Positions 35,498 to 43,735 of a stretch of DNA of 64,000 bases are shown here, in pieces. Position 1 is the first letter of the stretch. Each line of letters opens with the position of its first letter. Under the pieces are notes generated by a model. The model saw only the letters and a program-made list of their open reading frames with translations. It was not told the DNA's origin and did no database searches. The DNA comes from Streptomyces galbus (GTDB lineage: Bacteria > Actinomycetota > Actinomycetes > Streptomycetales > Streptomycetaceae): NCBI RefSeq assembly GCF_005280195.1, contig NZ_SZPR01000010.1:152912-216911 (forward strand), in the 5' to 3' direction. Both the position numbers and the translations under genes were made by a program.

Positions 35498-36976
35498 TCA
35501 GCGGCGGCCGGTGGCGGGGGCGCCGCCGGGAGCGGACGAGGCGCTGCCCGGGAAGGGTGAGCCGGTACCGGGGAGCGGTGAGCCGGTGCCCGCCAGCACC
35601 TCGGGGCGCAGCAGGTCCGCCAGCCGGTCGGCGGGCAGCAGGCCCTTCTCCAGGACGAGTTCGGCGACCCCGCGGCCGGTGGCGAGGGCCTCCTTGGCGA
35701 TCTCGGTGGCCGCCTCGTAGCCGATGTGCGGGTTGAGGGCGGTGACCAGGCCTATGGAGTTCTCCACCGACGCCCGAAGTGCCCGGGTGTTGGCGGTGAT
35801 GCCGGACACGCAGCGCTCGGCGAGCGTGAGGCAGGCGGCGCGCAGATGGGTGAGGGACTCCGACAGGGAGTGCAGGATGATCGGCTCGAAGGCGTTGAGC
35901 TGGAGCTGGCCCGCCTCCGCGGCCATCGTGATGGTGACGTCGTTGCCGATGACCTCGAAGGCGACCTGGTTGACGACCTCCGGGATCACCGGGTTGACCT
36001 TGCCCGGCATGATGGACGAACCGGCCTGCACCGGCGGCAGGTTGATCTCGCCCAGGCCGGCGCGCGGGCCGGAGGACAGCAGGCGCAGGTCGTTGCAGCT
36101 CTTGGACAGCTTGACCGCGATCCGCTTGAGCACGCCGGACATCTGCACGAACGCGCCGCAGTCCTGGGTGGCTTCGACGAGGTTGGCCGCGGTGACCAGG
36201 GGCAGCCCGGTGATCGCGGCGAGGTGGCGGCGGGCCGCCTCGGCGTAACCGGCGGGGGCGTTGAGGCCGGTGCCGATGGCGGTGGCGCCGAGGTTGATCT
36301 CGTGGATCAGCTCGACGGCCTCGGCGAGCCGCAGCCGGTCCTCGTCCAGCATGACGGCGTACGCGGAGAACTCCTGGCCGAGCGTCATGGGCACCGCGTC
36401 CTGGAGCTGCGTGCGGCCCATCTTGAGCACGTCGCGGAACTCGACGGCCTTGCGGGCGAAGGCGTCCTGCAGCACGGCCATCGCCTTGAGCAGCCCGCGC
36501 ACCGCGAACACCGTCGCGACCTTGACGGCCGTGGGGTACACGTCGTTGGTGGACTGGCCGAGGTTGACGTCCTCGTTGGGGTGCAGGTGGCGGTACTCGC
36601 CCTTGCGGTGGCCCAGCAGCTCCAGCGCCCGGTTGGCGACGACCTCGTTGGCGTTCATGTTGGTGGAGGTGCCGGCGCCGCCCTGGACGACGTCCACGAC
36701 GAACTGGTCGTGCAGCTTGCCCGCCCGGATCTCCCGGCACGCCTCGACGATGGCCGCGGCCTTGCGCGGCTCCAGCAGCCCGAGTTCCTCGTTGGCGAGC
36801 GCCGCGGCCTCCTTCACGGCGGCGAGGGCGTCGATCAGGTGCGGGTACGCGGAGATCGGGGTGCCGGTGATGGGGAAGTTCTCGGTGGCGCGCAGGGTGT
36901 GGACACCCCAGTACGCCTCGGCGGGGACGTCACGGTGGCCCAGCAGGTCGTGTTCGCTGCGGGTGAGCGCGCTCAT
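35498..36976 (-). CDS. aspA: Aspartate ammonia-lyase
   Basis: 492 residues, ATG at 36974-36976. It carries the fumarase/aspartase signature GSSIMPGKVNP, the substrate motif GGAGTSTNMNANEVVANRALE and HPNEDVNLGQSTNDVYPTA. It converts L-aspartate to fumarate plus ammonia as a cytosolic tetramer. The C-terminal 25 residues are a repeated GTGSPLPGTGSPFPG tail not needed for catalysis. Placed between asparaginase and glutaminase, so asparagine would be channelled to fumarate. Confidence 0.95.
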   Translation of the reverse strand: MSALTRSEHDLLGHRDVPAEAYWGVHTLRATENFPITGTPISAYPHLIDALAAVKEAAALANEELGLLEPRKAAAIVEACREIRAGKLHDQFVVDVVQGGAGTSTNMNANEVVANRALELLGHRKGEYRHLHPNEDVNLGQSTNDVYPTAVKVATVFAVRGLLKAMAVLQDAFARKAVEFRDVLKMGRTQLQDAVPMTLGQEFSAYAVMLDEDRLRLAEAVELIHEINLGATAIGTGLNAPAGYAEAARRHLAAITGLPLVTAANLVEATQDCGAFVQMSGVLKRIAVKLSKSCNDLRLLSSGPRAGLGEINLPPVQAGSSIMPGKVNPVIPEVVNQVAFEVIGNDVTITMAAEAGQLQLNAFEPIILHSLSESLTHLRAACLTLAERCVSGITANTRALRASVENSIGLVTALNPHIGYEAATEIAKEALATGRGVAELVLEKGLLPADRLADLLRPEVLAGTGSPLPGTGSPFPGSASSAPGGAPATGRR

Positions 36977-37038
36977 GGGGGAACGGTCCTCTTTCTGAGG
37001 TGCGGAGGGGCCGGGCGGCCCGACAGGAGGGTGGGGCG

Positions 37039-38100
37039 CTACGCGCGGGCGGCGGCCGGGGCGGGGCCGTCTGCGACAGGGGCGGGGCCGTCGGGGTCGA
37101 GGGCGGCCACCGGCCGTACGGAGCCCACCGGCCGGCCGCCGCCGAGCAGCGGCATCCCGGCGAAGGCGGTGAGCAGGGCCGGGTCGACGCCGGCGCGGGC
37201 CAGGGCGGCGGCGGCCACCGGGACGCGGGCCCGGTCCGCCCCGTCGGAGATCTTCACGGCGACGGCCCGTCCGTCGGGCAGCGCGGCCACCTCGACGCCC
37301 TCGAAGCCGTCCTTGGCGAGCAGTCCGGGCACGGCCCGCATCAGCGCGGCGACGTCGCGCCCGGCGCCGGAGGCCATCTCGGCGTGCTCGCGCACGGCGT
37401 CGGCGACGCGGGCCTCGGGGGTGCCGGGGGCGCCGGTGGTGATGCGGGCGGCGGCCCGGGCCAGGCCGTGCAGGGACACGGCGAACAGGGGCGCGCCGCA
37501 GCCGTCGACGCTCACCCGGGCGATCCGCTGGCCGGTGAGGTCCTCGACGATCTCGGCGATCGCCTGCTGCAGCGGGTGGCCGGGGTCGAGGTAGCCCTCC
37601 AGCGGCCAGCCGTTCAGCGCGCAGGTGTACAGCATGGCGGCGTGCTTGCCGGAGCAGTTCTGCGCGAGGCGGGAGGGCGGCCGGCCCTCGCGCAGCCAGG
37701 TGTCGCGGACGCCCTGGCCGTACGGCAGGTCGGGCACGTTGCGCAGGTGGTCCTCGGTGAGTCCGGCCAGGGCGAGGATGCGGCGGGCGCCGGCGAGGTG
37801 GCGTTCCTCGCCGGAGTGGCTGGCGGCGGCGAGCGAGAGCAGCTCGCCCTCCAGGGGCAGCCCGGCCCGCACCATGGCGACGGCCTGGACGGGCTTGAGG
37901 GCGGACCGCGGGTAGAAGGCGGCCTCGATGTCGCCGAGCTGGAGGGCGACCCGGCCGTCGGCGTCGAGGACGACGACGGAACCGTGGTGGAGGCCCTCGG
38001 TCACCCCGCCGCGGACGAGCCGGGCGACGGGCACGTGCAGGGGTTCGCGGATGACGGGGGCGTCGGCGAGGGAGCTGGTGTACATCACTGCCTGGATCAC
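37039..38100 (-). CDS. L-asparaginase, Rhizobium etli type II
   Basis: 353 residues, GTG at 38098-38100, with an ATG five codons later as alternative. Family hallmarks ESxxxGSVVVLDADG, YPRSALKPVQAVAMVRAG, AASHSGEERH, QNCSGKHAAMLYTC and VDGCGAPLFAVSLHGLA place it in the Cys-rich R. etli asparaginase family (PF06089), distinct from the bacterial type I/II enzymes. Hydrolyses asparagine to aspartate and ammonia. It is followed 62 bp on by aspA and preceded by a FadR-type regulator. Confidence 0.92.
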   Translation of the reverse strand: MIQAVMYTSSLADAPVIREPLHVPVARLVRGGVTEGLHHGSVVVLDADGRVALQLGDIEAAFYPRSALKPVQAVAMVRAGLPLEGELLSLAAASHSGEERHLAGARRILALAGLTEDHLRNVPDLPYGQGVRDTWLREGRPPSRLAQNCSGKHAAMLYTCALNGWPLEGYLDPGHPLQQAIAEIVEDLTGQRIARVSVDGCGAPLFAVSLHGLARAAARITTGAPGTPEARVADAVREHAEMASGAGRDVAALMRAVPGLLAKDGFEGVEVAALPDGRAVAVKISDGADRARVPVAAAALARAGVDPALLTAFAGMPLLGGGRPVGSVRPVAALDPDGPAPVADGPAPAAARA

Positions 38101-38221
38101 TGGTGGGCGGACGGAAGGGGGCGCGGCGCGGGGGTGGCGCGCCGGCCCGGGCGGGCAGGTGCCGTGGACGGCATCGGCGTGGGGGCGCCGGGGGCGGGTC
38201 TCGTCCCGGGGTGTCGCTCGC

Positions 38222-38953
38222 TCACGTCGTGGGACCGCCGTCCGGGGCGGGGGTCGCGCGCGGGGAGCGCACGATGTCGGTGAGGGTCGTCTCGACCCGG
38301 TCGAGGTGGTGGCTCATCGCCTGGACGGCGTCGTGCTCGGAGCCGTCGACCAGGGCCTCCACGATGGCCCGGTGCTCCCGGTTGGACTGCTCGCGCCGGC
38401 CGCCCAGCTCGTTGAGGAAGGCCGACTGGCGCGCCAGGGCGTCGCGGATCTCCTCGATGACGCGGCGGAAGACCGGGTTCTGGGCGGCCTCGGCGACGGC
38501 GAGGTGGAAGAGGGTGTCCATCGCGACCCACGCGGTGGTGTCGGTCTCGCGCTCCATGCGGTCCAGGAGGTGGGCCAGGTGGTCCAGGTTCTCCGGGGTG
38601 CGGCGCAGGGCGGCGTACCCGGCGACCGGGATCTCCACGTGGCGGCGCACCTCCAGCAGGTCGCTGGCGGCGTAGTCGCCGAAGGTGGGGTCCTCGACGG
38701 CCTGGGCGACCACGAAGGTGCCCTTGCCGGTCCGGGAGACGGTCAGACCCATGGTCTGCAGGGCGCGCAGGGCCTCGCGCAGCACGGGCCGCGACACCTC
38801 GAGGGTGCGGCACAGCTCGGCCTCGGAGGGGAGCTTGTCCCCCACGGCGTACTGGCCGCGCTCGATGGCACCGCGCAGGTGGGTGAGGACGGCTTCCATG
38901 GCGCTGACGCGCCGCGGCCCGGACCCACCTGTCTGGCTGTCTGACAGGTTCAC
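38222..38953 (-). CDS. FadR/FCD-type GntR regulator
   Basis: 243 residues, GTG at 38951-38953; an ATG at 38897-38899 is possible, and neither has a clear ribosome site. Winged helix GAIERGQYAVGDKLPSEAELCRTLEVSRPVLREALRALQTMGL, then an all-helical FCD domain (about 95-225) with the metal-ligand pattern D...H (MDTLFHLAVAEA) and EHRAIVEAL. FCD regulators sense organic and amino acids. It directly precedes asparaginase-aspA-glsA on the same strand and is the likely controller. A palindrome overlaps its start (38927-38949). Confidence 0.92.
   Translation of the reverse strand: MNLSDSQTGGSGPRRVSAMEAVLTHLRGAIERGQYAVGDKLPSEAELCRTLEVSRPVLREALRALQTMGLTVSRTGKGTFVVAQAVEDPTFGDYAASDLLEVRRHVEIPVAGYAALRRTPENLDHLAHLLDRMERETDTTAWVAMDTLFHLAVAEAAQNPVFRRVIEEIRDALARQSAFLNELGGRREQSNREHRAIVEALVDGSEHDAVQAMSHHLDRVETTLTDIVRSPRATPAPDGGPTT
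38927..38949. promoter_or_regulatory. Palindromic operator overlapping the FadR-type gene start
   Basis: ACCTGTC (38927-38933) and GACAGGT (38943-38949) are 7-bp arms. Nested inside is the perfect CTGTCTGACAG (38937-38947). It lies in the first codons, where bound protein would block elongation or initiation. Confidence 0.5.
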
Positions 38954-39023
38954 GGGAGAGATGGTCCGTGGCGGCGGCCGGTGCTGTCAAGCGGCGGGAC
39001 GACAGCGCGGCACGGGACGCGTG

Positions 39024-39059
39024 AGGGGCGTGCCACCGGCAAGGCGGTGGCACGCCCCT
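39024..39059 (-). terminator. Terminator of uppP
   Basis: A 15-bp perfect stem (39024-39038 with 39045-39059), loop GCAAGG, 22 nt beyond the uppP stop. It is the strongest terminator in the window. Confidence 0.85.
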
Positions 39060-39081
39060 GGGAGACGAGGGACCGGGCGGG

Positions 39082-39918
39082 TCAGCCGTCGAGGACGCCC
39101 GCGCCCAGCAGACCGAAGAGCAGGGCGCCGACCACCAGGCGGTAGATCACGAAGGCGTTGAAGGAGTGCTTGGCGACGAACTTCAGCAGCCAGGCGATGG
39201 ACGCGTAGGCGACCACGAAGGAGACGACCGTGCCGACGGCCAGCGGGGCCGCGCCCACGCCCGTGCCGAGGGCGTCCTTCAGCTCGTACAGGCCGGCCCC
39301 GGTCAGGGCGGGGATGCCGAGGAAGAACGACAGCCGGGTGGCGGCCACCCGGTCCAGGTCGAGGACGAGCGCGGTGGACATGGTGGCGCCGGAGCGGGAG
39401 AAGCCCGGGAAGAGCAGCGCGAGGATCTGGGAGCTGCCGACCAGCATCGCGTCCTTGAACGAGGTGTCGTCCTCACCGCGCTTGTGGCGGCCCATCTGGT
39501 CGGCGGCCCACATCACGCCGGACCCCACGATCAGCGAGCCCGCCACCACCCACAGCGAGGCGAGCGGACCCTCGATGAGGGGCTTGGCGGCCAGGCCCAC
39601 CACGACGATCGGGACGGTCGCGGCGATCACCCACCAGGCGAACTTGTAGTCGTGGTGGTAGCGCTCCTCCTTGTGCCTGAGGCCCCGGCCCCAGGCGGAG
39701 ACGATCCGCACGATGTCCTTGAAGAAGTACACGAGCACGGCGGCGATCGCGCCGACCTGGATGACGGCCGAGAACCCGACGACGGCGTCGTCGTCGACCG
39801 GGATGCCCATCAGACCTTCGGTGATCTTCAGATGGCCGGTGGAGGAGACGGGGAGGAACTCGGTCACTCCCTCGACGGCTCCCAGGATGACGGCTTGGCC
39901 GACGGAGATGGCGCTCAT
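39082..39918 (-). CDS. uppP: Undecaprenyl-diphosphatase
   Basis: 278 residues, ATG at 39916-39918. Eight membrane helices and the two signature stretches GAVEGVTEFLPVSSTGHL (catalytic Glu) and LLFPGFSRSGATMSTAL (phosphate-binding RSG). Dephosphorylates undecaprenyl pyrophosphate to recycle the cell-wall lipid carrier; overexpression gives bacitracin tolerance. Stand-alone gene ending at a very strong hairpin. Confidence 0.95.
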   Translation of the reverse strand: MSAISVGQAVILGAVEGVTEFLPVSSTGHLKITEGLMGIPVDDDAVVGFSAVIQVGAIAAVLVYFFKDIVRIVSAWGRGLRHKEERYHHDYKFAWWVIAATVPIVVVGLAAKPLIEGPLASLWVVAGSLIVGSGVMWAADQMGRHKRGEDDTSFKDAMLVGSSQILALLFPGFSRSGATMSTALVLDLDRVAATRLSFFLGIPALTGAGLYELKDALGTGVGAAPLAVGTVVSFVVAYASIAWLLKFVAKHSFNAFVIYRLVVGALLFGLLGAGVLDG

Positions 39919-39995
39919 GGGGTCCAGTTCTGCGGGTCGACGACAGTGCAGTAGACAGTCCTACCAGGCGCGGGTGCGTGCCGACGCCCCCGCGT

Positions 39996-40352
39996 TCAGG
40001 CCGCCTGTCCGAGCCAGACCCCCGCGAACGCCGCGCCGAGACCGACGGTCACGCTCGCCACGACGTTGACGGCGGCGGCCAGGCCCGCGCCGGTCTCGGC
40101 CAGCCGCAGGGTCTCGTAGGAGAACGTCGAGTACGTCGTCAGCGCCCCGCACAGCCCGGTGCCCAGGAACAGCCGCAGGTCGGGGCCCGGGGCGGCGCCG
40201 GTCAGCACGCCCAGCACCAGGCAGCCGACGGCGTTGACCACGAAGGTGCCCCAGGGGAAGACCGAGTCGTGGCGGGACTGCACCGCGCGGTCGGTGAGAT
40301 AGCGCAGCGGGGCGCCGATCATGCCCCCGGCGACGACCACCAGCCAGTTCAC
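39996..40352 (-). CDS. crcB: Fluoride exporter CrcB/Fluc (second of a pair)
   Basis: 118 residues, GTG at 40350-40352 overlapping the DUF190 stop as GTGA. Four membrane helices; [36 protein letters not shown] and the pore motif [16 protein letters not shown]. Fluc channels are antiparallel dimers. Actinobacteria often encode two different half-subunits, as here with the gene at 40768-41220, which presumably heterodimerise. Confidence 0.93.
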   Translation of the reverse strand: MNWLVVVAGGMIGAPLRYLTDRAVQSRHDSVFPWGTFVVNAVGCLVLGVLTGAAPGPDLRLFLGTGLCGALTTYSTFSYETLRLAETGAGLAAAVNVVASVTVGLGAAFAGVWLGQAA

Positions 40353-40771
40353 AACGAGTTCTTACCCTTCGTGTCCGTTCCGTCCGCTTCGTCACCGCGG
40401 TGGCCGGCGGCGGGAGTGGCACGCCCGGGTGCCCGGCGGGAGGTGCGGTGCAGGACGACCTCGCACTCCTCGACGGTCACCAGACCGTCCGTGAGCAGTT
40501 CGTCGAGCTGGGGCAGGAAGGCGCGGACGCGCTCCTCGGTGTCGACGACGACCACCGCGACCGGCAGGTCCTCGGCGAGCGACAGCAGCCGCGAGGTGTG
40601 GATCCGCGAAGAGGCGCCGAAGCCCTCGATGCCCCGGAAGACGCTCGCCCCGGCGAGCCCCGCCGCGTGGGCGCGGTGCACGACCTCCGCGTACAGGGGC
40701 CGGCGGTGCACGGTGTCGTTCTCCCCGACGAGGACCGTCAGCCGCAGGGCCCGGCCGGTGAGTGCGCTCAT
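40349..40771 (-). CDS. DUF190 family protein
   Basis: 140 residues, ATG at 40769-40771 overlapping the upstream crcB stop as ATGA. A small PII-like ferredoxin-fold protein: [44 protein letters not shown], then [25 protein letters not shown]. The tail (about 110-140) is charged and low-complexity. DUF190 genes recur beside crcB. By analogy with PII folds it may bind a nucleotide or regulate the channel, but this is unproven. Confidence 0.9.
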   Translation of the reverse strand: MSALTGRALRLTVLVGENDTVHRRPLYAEVVHRAHAAGLAGASVFRGIEGFGASSRIHTSRLLSLAEDLPVAVVVVDTEERVRAFLPQLDELLTDGLVTVEECEVVLHRTSRRAPGRATPAAGHRGDEADGTDTKGKNSL

Positions 40772-41220
40772 CGTGGCCTCCGGAGCAGGACGCGGCGGGT
40801 CGCCGTGGCCGCGAGCCACACCGCCGTGAGCGCCGCGAGCGGGGTCGCGGCGAGGTAGGCCAGGGCGGTGCGCGGGTGACCCGTGTCGAACAGCCGCTGG
40901 AGGTCGACGGCGTACGTCGAGAAGGTGGTGAACCCGCCGAGCACCCCCGTGCCGAAGAACGGGCGCACCAGGCGGTGGGCGGTCAGCACCTCGGTGATCA
41001 GCACCAGGAACACCCCGATGACGGCGCAGCCGACGACGTTCACCCAGAAGGTGGTCCAGGGGAATCCGCCCTGCGCCGTGGGCCACCCCTGGGCGGCGGC
41101 ATGACGGGCGAGCGCGCCGAGGCCTCCCCCGACGGCCACCACACCGACCACGGGGAGCTGCCCCCTGCCGGGGCGCCGGGGCACGGCGGTACGCACACCC
41201 TCGGCTTCCTGCGCTGTCAT
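40768..41220 (-). CDS. crcB: Fluoride exporter CrcB/Fluc (first of a pair)
   Basis: 150 residues, ATG at 41218-41220. Basic N-terminal extension of about 25 residues, then four membrane helices with [34 protein letters not shown] and [19 protein letters not shown] (the Phe-box and pore Thr/Ser). It heads the crcB-DUF190-crcB operon, all joined by 4-bp overlaps. I looked for a fluoride riboswitch upstream and found none; a MITE-like element sits 68 bp upstream. Confidence 0.92.
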   Translation of the reverse strand: MTAQEAEGVRTAVPRRPGRGQLPVVGVVAVGGGLGALARHAAAQGWPTAQGGFPWTTFWVNVVGCAVIGVFLVLITEVLTAHRLVRPFFGTGVLGGFTTFSTYAVDLQRLFDTGHPRTALAYLAATPLAALTAVWLAATATRRVLLRRPR

Positions 41221-41288
41221 GCGGTACGTCTCCTGCCCGGCCGGTTCCGCCCACCTGACGGAGGTGATCGCGGCCGGGCACCAGCCTA

Positions 41289-41401
41289 GGCCGTGTCCGC
41301 AAAGTCCCGCCTGCCCCCCGACGCCCGGCACGCCGAGAGCACGCACCGGACGCCGCAGGGCCCGCCCTCCGGGCGGACGACGCGACTTTGCGGACACGAC
41401 C
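41289..41401. mobile_element. 113-bp MITE-like element with 18-bp terminal inverted repeats
   Basis: The left end GGCCGTGTCCGCAAAGTC and the right end (reverse complement) GGTCGTGTCCGCAAAGTC match in 17 of 18 bases. TA flanks both ends, consistent with a TA target duplication. The interior is too short for a transposase. It lies between the 5' end of the crcB operon and the 3' end of the SMP-30 gene. An internally deleted insertion sequence is the alternative. Confidence 0.7.
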
Positions 41402-41418
41402 TAAGGCCTGGCCGCCGG

Positions 41419-42378
41419 TCAGGGGGTGGGCGGCAGCTCGCAGACCGCGACGCCGGGTTCCGTGAGGCTGCCGAGGACCAGGTGGCCGGCGGCCTCGCAG
41501 ACGCTGGTGACCATGCGGTAGCCGGAGCGGCGGCGGCGCAGGTGGCGGACGGTCCGGCCCTCGTCGTCGACCGCGAGGACGGCGACCGTGCCGGAGGGGC
41601 GGTAGGGGGCGCGCAGGGCGGCGGCGGCGGCGCGGCGCCGGGCCGAGGGGCCCGCGCGGTGCAGCAGGTCCAGCGGCGGCACCCGGGGACCGGCCAGCGC
41701 CACCCAGACGGGGCCACCGGAGGCGCGCCACAGGTTGTCGGGGTAGCCGGGGAGGTCCTCGACCAGGGGTTCGGCACGCCCGGCCCCGGGTCCGGTGAGA
41801 CGGAAGCGGGTCAGGCGGCGGGCGCCGGTCTCGGCGACGACCAGGGCGCGGCCGTCGCCGCTGACCGCGAGCCCGTTGGCGAACTGCAGCCCGTCCAGGG
41901 CGACTTCCGGCTCCTTGTCGTCGGGGCCGAGGCGCAGCAGGCGCCCGGTGCCGGTGTGCTCGACGAGGTCGCCGATCCAGTCCCGCAGGGGGTGCGCGCG
42001 GCTGGAGACGGTGACGTACACGGTGCCGTCGGGCAGGGCGACGGCGTTGCTGCAGAACCGCAGCGGCTCCCCCGCCGCCTCCTCGGCGAGCACCCGGGTC
42101 CGGCCCGTACGCGGGTCCAGGCGCAGCAGGGCGCCGTAGGAGTCGCACACCAGCAGGTCGCCGTCGGGCAGGAGTTCCAGGCCCAGGGGGCGGCCGCCCG
42201 TCTGCCCGACGCGCACCACCCGGGCCGTGGCCGGGTCGTCCAGGCCGTCGATCCGCAGGACGCGTCCGTCCGCCACGCCGGTGAACACCCGCCCCTCGGG
42301 GTCGGCGACGACGTCCTCGGGGCCGGTGCCGCCGAGGGCCACGTAGCGGAGCGGGACGAGGGGCGTGGGACGGTCCAT
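41419..42378 (-). CDS. SMP-30/gluconolactonase-like beta-propeller protein
   Basis: 319 residues, ATG at 42376-42378. Propeller blades with [96 protein letters not shown] and [21 protein letters not shown]. The Asn/Asp residues at blade ends are the metal ligands of SMP-30/strictosidine-synthase-like lactonases. Substrate unknown; no signal peptide. It lies 63 bp downstream of an ArsR-like regulator and is probably in its operon. Confidence 0.9.
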   Translation of the reverse strand: MDRPTPLVPLRYVALGGTGPEDVVADPEGRVFTGVADGRVLRIDGLDDPATARVVRVGQTGGRPLGLELLPDGDLLVCDSYGALLRLDPRTGRTRVLAEEAAGEPLRFCSNAVALPDGTVYVTVSSRAHPLRDWIGDLVEHTGTGRLLRLGPDDKEPEVALDGLQFANGLAVSGDGRALVVAETGARRLTRFRLTGPGAGRAEPLVEDLPGYPDNLWRASGGPVWVALAGPRVPPLDLLHRAGPSARRRAAAAALRAPYRPSGTVAVLAVDDEGRTVRHLRRRRSGYRMVTSVCEAAGHLVLGSLTEPGVAVCELPPTP

Positions 42379-42441
42379 GGGTGTCGGGCCTTCCTGTCGG
42401 GGGTGGTCGTCGTCGCGGACGGGGTGTTTTCCGCCCGGGCC

Positions 42442-42729
42442 CTACCAGCCCTTCTCGAACATGCGGGCCACCTCGGCGATGCGGACCTCGTCGCGCCGGT
42501 AGTGGGTGCGGCAGCGGATGCGCTTGGTGCGCAGCAGGCCGAGGGCCGCGAGGAGGGAGAGGTGGGCGTCGGCGACCGCGCGGTCCACGCCCAGCCGGGC
42601 GGCGACGGCGGCCGCGGTGACCCCGTCCGCCGCGGGGTCGGCGTGCCGCCGCGGCGGGAAGTGCCGGGCCGGGTCCTTCAGCAACTCCAGGATGAGCAGG
42701 CGTCGTCGCCCGACGGGAGTGCTCAGCAT
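42442..42729 (-). CDS. ArsR-like winged-helix regulator
   Basis: 95 residues, ATG at 42727-42729 with GGAGGG upstream. [24 protein letters not shown], then the [49 protein letters not shown] and [10 protein letters not shown] at the end. This is the one-domain ArsR-type fold. No metal-binding Cys pair is visible, so it is unlikely to be a classical metal sensor. Same strand as the SMP-30 gene. Confidence 0.85.
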   Translation of the reverse strand: MLSTPVGRRRLLILELLKDPARHFPPRRHADPAADGVTAAAVAARLGVDRAVADAHLSLLAALGLLRTKRIRCRTHYRRDEVRIAEVARMFEKGW

Positions 42730-43294
42730 CGTGGTCCCTCCGTCCCGTACGACGGGTCGCTGCTGCCGCGTCGCTCCCACTCTGGCGCAGCGGACGCCAC
42801 GGTGTCCGGTACTCGCACCGCCTTGGCCGGGACAGGACGGGCGGGGCGGGACGGCGAGGGGCGGCGGAGACACCCGGGGCCCGGCCGCCGGTGCGGTCGG
42901 GCCCCGGGTGCCGGGCCGGCTGTGCGGCGCCGGCCGTGCGGCGCCGGTCGCGCCGTGCTGACGTGTCCGTGGCGGCTTCGACGACTCCACGGCGGCGACG
43001 GAGGCGACCCCCGCCCTGACGACGGTCCGCCAGCCCTACGACCGCATCAGCGCGGAGATGGTGCGGCTGCTGCTGGCGCAGATCGCGGGCGAGGAGCCGG
43101 CGGCGGTGATCCTGCCGACGGAGCTGGTCCTGCGCGACTCGACCTGAGCCGCGGCCGCCGGAGCCAAGGAGCCGGTGCCCATGCCCGTGCCGGGCGAGCG
43201 GTCAGGATCGGAGAAGCGGGCTCGGGGGTGCTCTGCCTAGCGTGGGGACCACCGGCCGCCGCGGCCGGTTCCCGCAGGGACGAAGGAGCAGGCG
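42730..43294. other. Gap of 565 bp holding a decayed LacI remnant
   Basis: The left half (42730-42960) is GC-rich intergenic sequence without a gene. The right half contains the LacI C-terminal fragment (42962-43147) and the promoter of the VOC gene. Confidence 0.6.
42962..43147 (+). pseudogene. C-terminal remnant of a LacI family regulator
   Basis: From 42971 one frame reads [19 protein letters not shown], then [21 protein letters not shown] and [18 protein letters not shown], stopping at TGA 43145-43147. This is the standard LacI/GalR end (xVGFDDS...LTTVRQP...LPTxLVxRxS). One base is missing at about 42971, so the preceding DVSV lies in another frame, and no N-terminal domain is present. 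It is a clear gene fossil. Confidence 0.8.
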
Positions 43295-43648
43295 ATGACC
43301 ACCACCGGCGTTCAGACGATCATCTACCCCGTCAAGGACCGCGACCGCGCCCGGGAGCTGTTCCGCGCGCTGCTCGGTGTCGAGCCGTACGCGGACGAGC
43401 CGTACTACGTCGGTTTCAAGGCTGCCGGGCAGGACGTGGGCCTCGACCCCAACGGGCACGCCAAGGGCATGACGGGGCCGGTCCCCTACTGGCACGTCAC
43501 CGACCTCAGGGACCGGCTGGCGGCGCTGCTGGAGGGCGGCGCGGAGCTGCTGCAGGACGCCCAGGACGTGGGCAACGGCCGGCTGATCGCGTCGGTGAAG
43601 GACACCGACGGCAACCTGGTCGGGCTGCTCCAGGACCCGGTCGCCTGA
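43295..43648 (+). CDS. VOC superfamily (glyoxalase/bleomycin-resistance-like) protein
   Basis: 117 residues, ATG 43295 with AAGGAG at 43283-43288. A single VOC module: MTTTGVQTIIYPVKDRDRARELFRALLGVEPYADEPYYVGFKA, ending GRLIASVKDTDGNLVGLLQDP, with the typical DTDGN ligand-bearing turn. These are small metal-dependent lyases, dioxygenases or drug-binding proteins; specific function unknown. It lies 87 bp before a marR gene on the same strand with a palindrome in between, so it may be separately controlled. Confidence 0.88.
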   Translation: MTTTGVQTIIYPVKDRDRARELFRALLGVEPYADEPYYVGFKAAGQDVGLDPNGHAKGMTGPVPYWHVTDLRDRLAALLEGGAELLQDAQDVGNGRLIASVKDTDGNLVGLLQDPVA

Positions 43649-43686
43649 GCCGGGCGGAACCGGTCCCTCAGTTCTCTTGCACCCGC

Positions 43687-43708
43687 ACTAGTTGCACACT
43701 CAACAAGT
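43687..43708. promoter_or_regulatory. MarR operator candidate in front of marR
   Basis: ACTAGTTG and CAACAAGT are 8-bp arms with one mismatch around a 6-bp spacer. It overlaps the presumed -35 (TCAACA, 43700-43705) of the marR promoter and shares the bases ACTAGTTGCA with the palindrome upstream of fadH. Confidence 0.6.
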
Positions 43709-43735
43709 GTGGGGAACGGTGTTACCGTCGGGTGT

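Noticed and set aside
33101..36740. Long open frames antisense to mptB, glsA and aspA, and a 1701-codon leftward frame
   Set aside because: Only the part of the leftward frame below 33008 carries a protein family (GT87). The rest is antisense or out of frame to clear genes.
41221..41260. GGCAGGAGACG read as the 3' end of a cobalamin riboswitch
   Set aside because: The B12 box and the upstream conserved segments are absent, and CrcB has no B12 link.
41221..41288. Possible fluoride riboswitch upstream of crcB
   Set aside because: The conserved core of the crcB motif is not present; only a GGAG ribosome site is seen.
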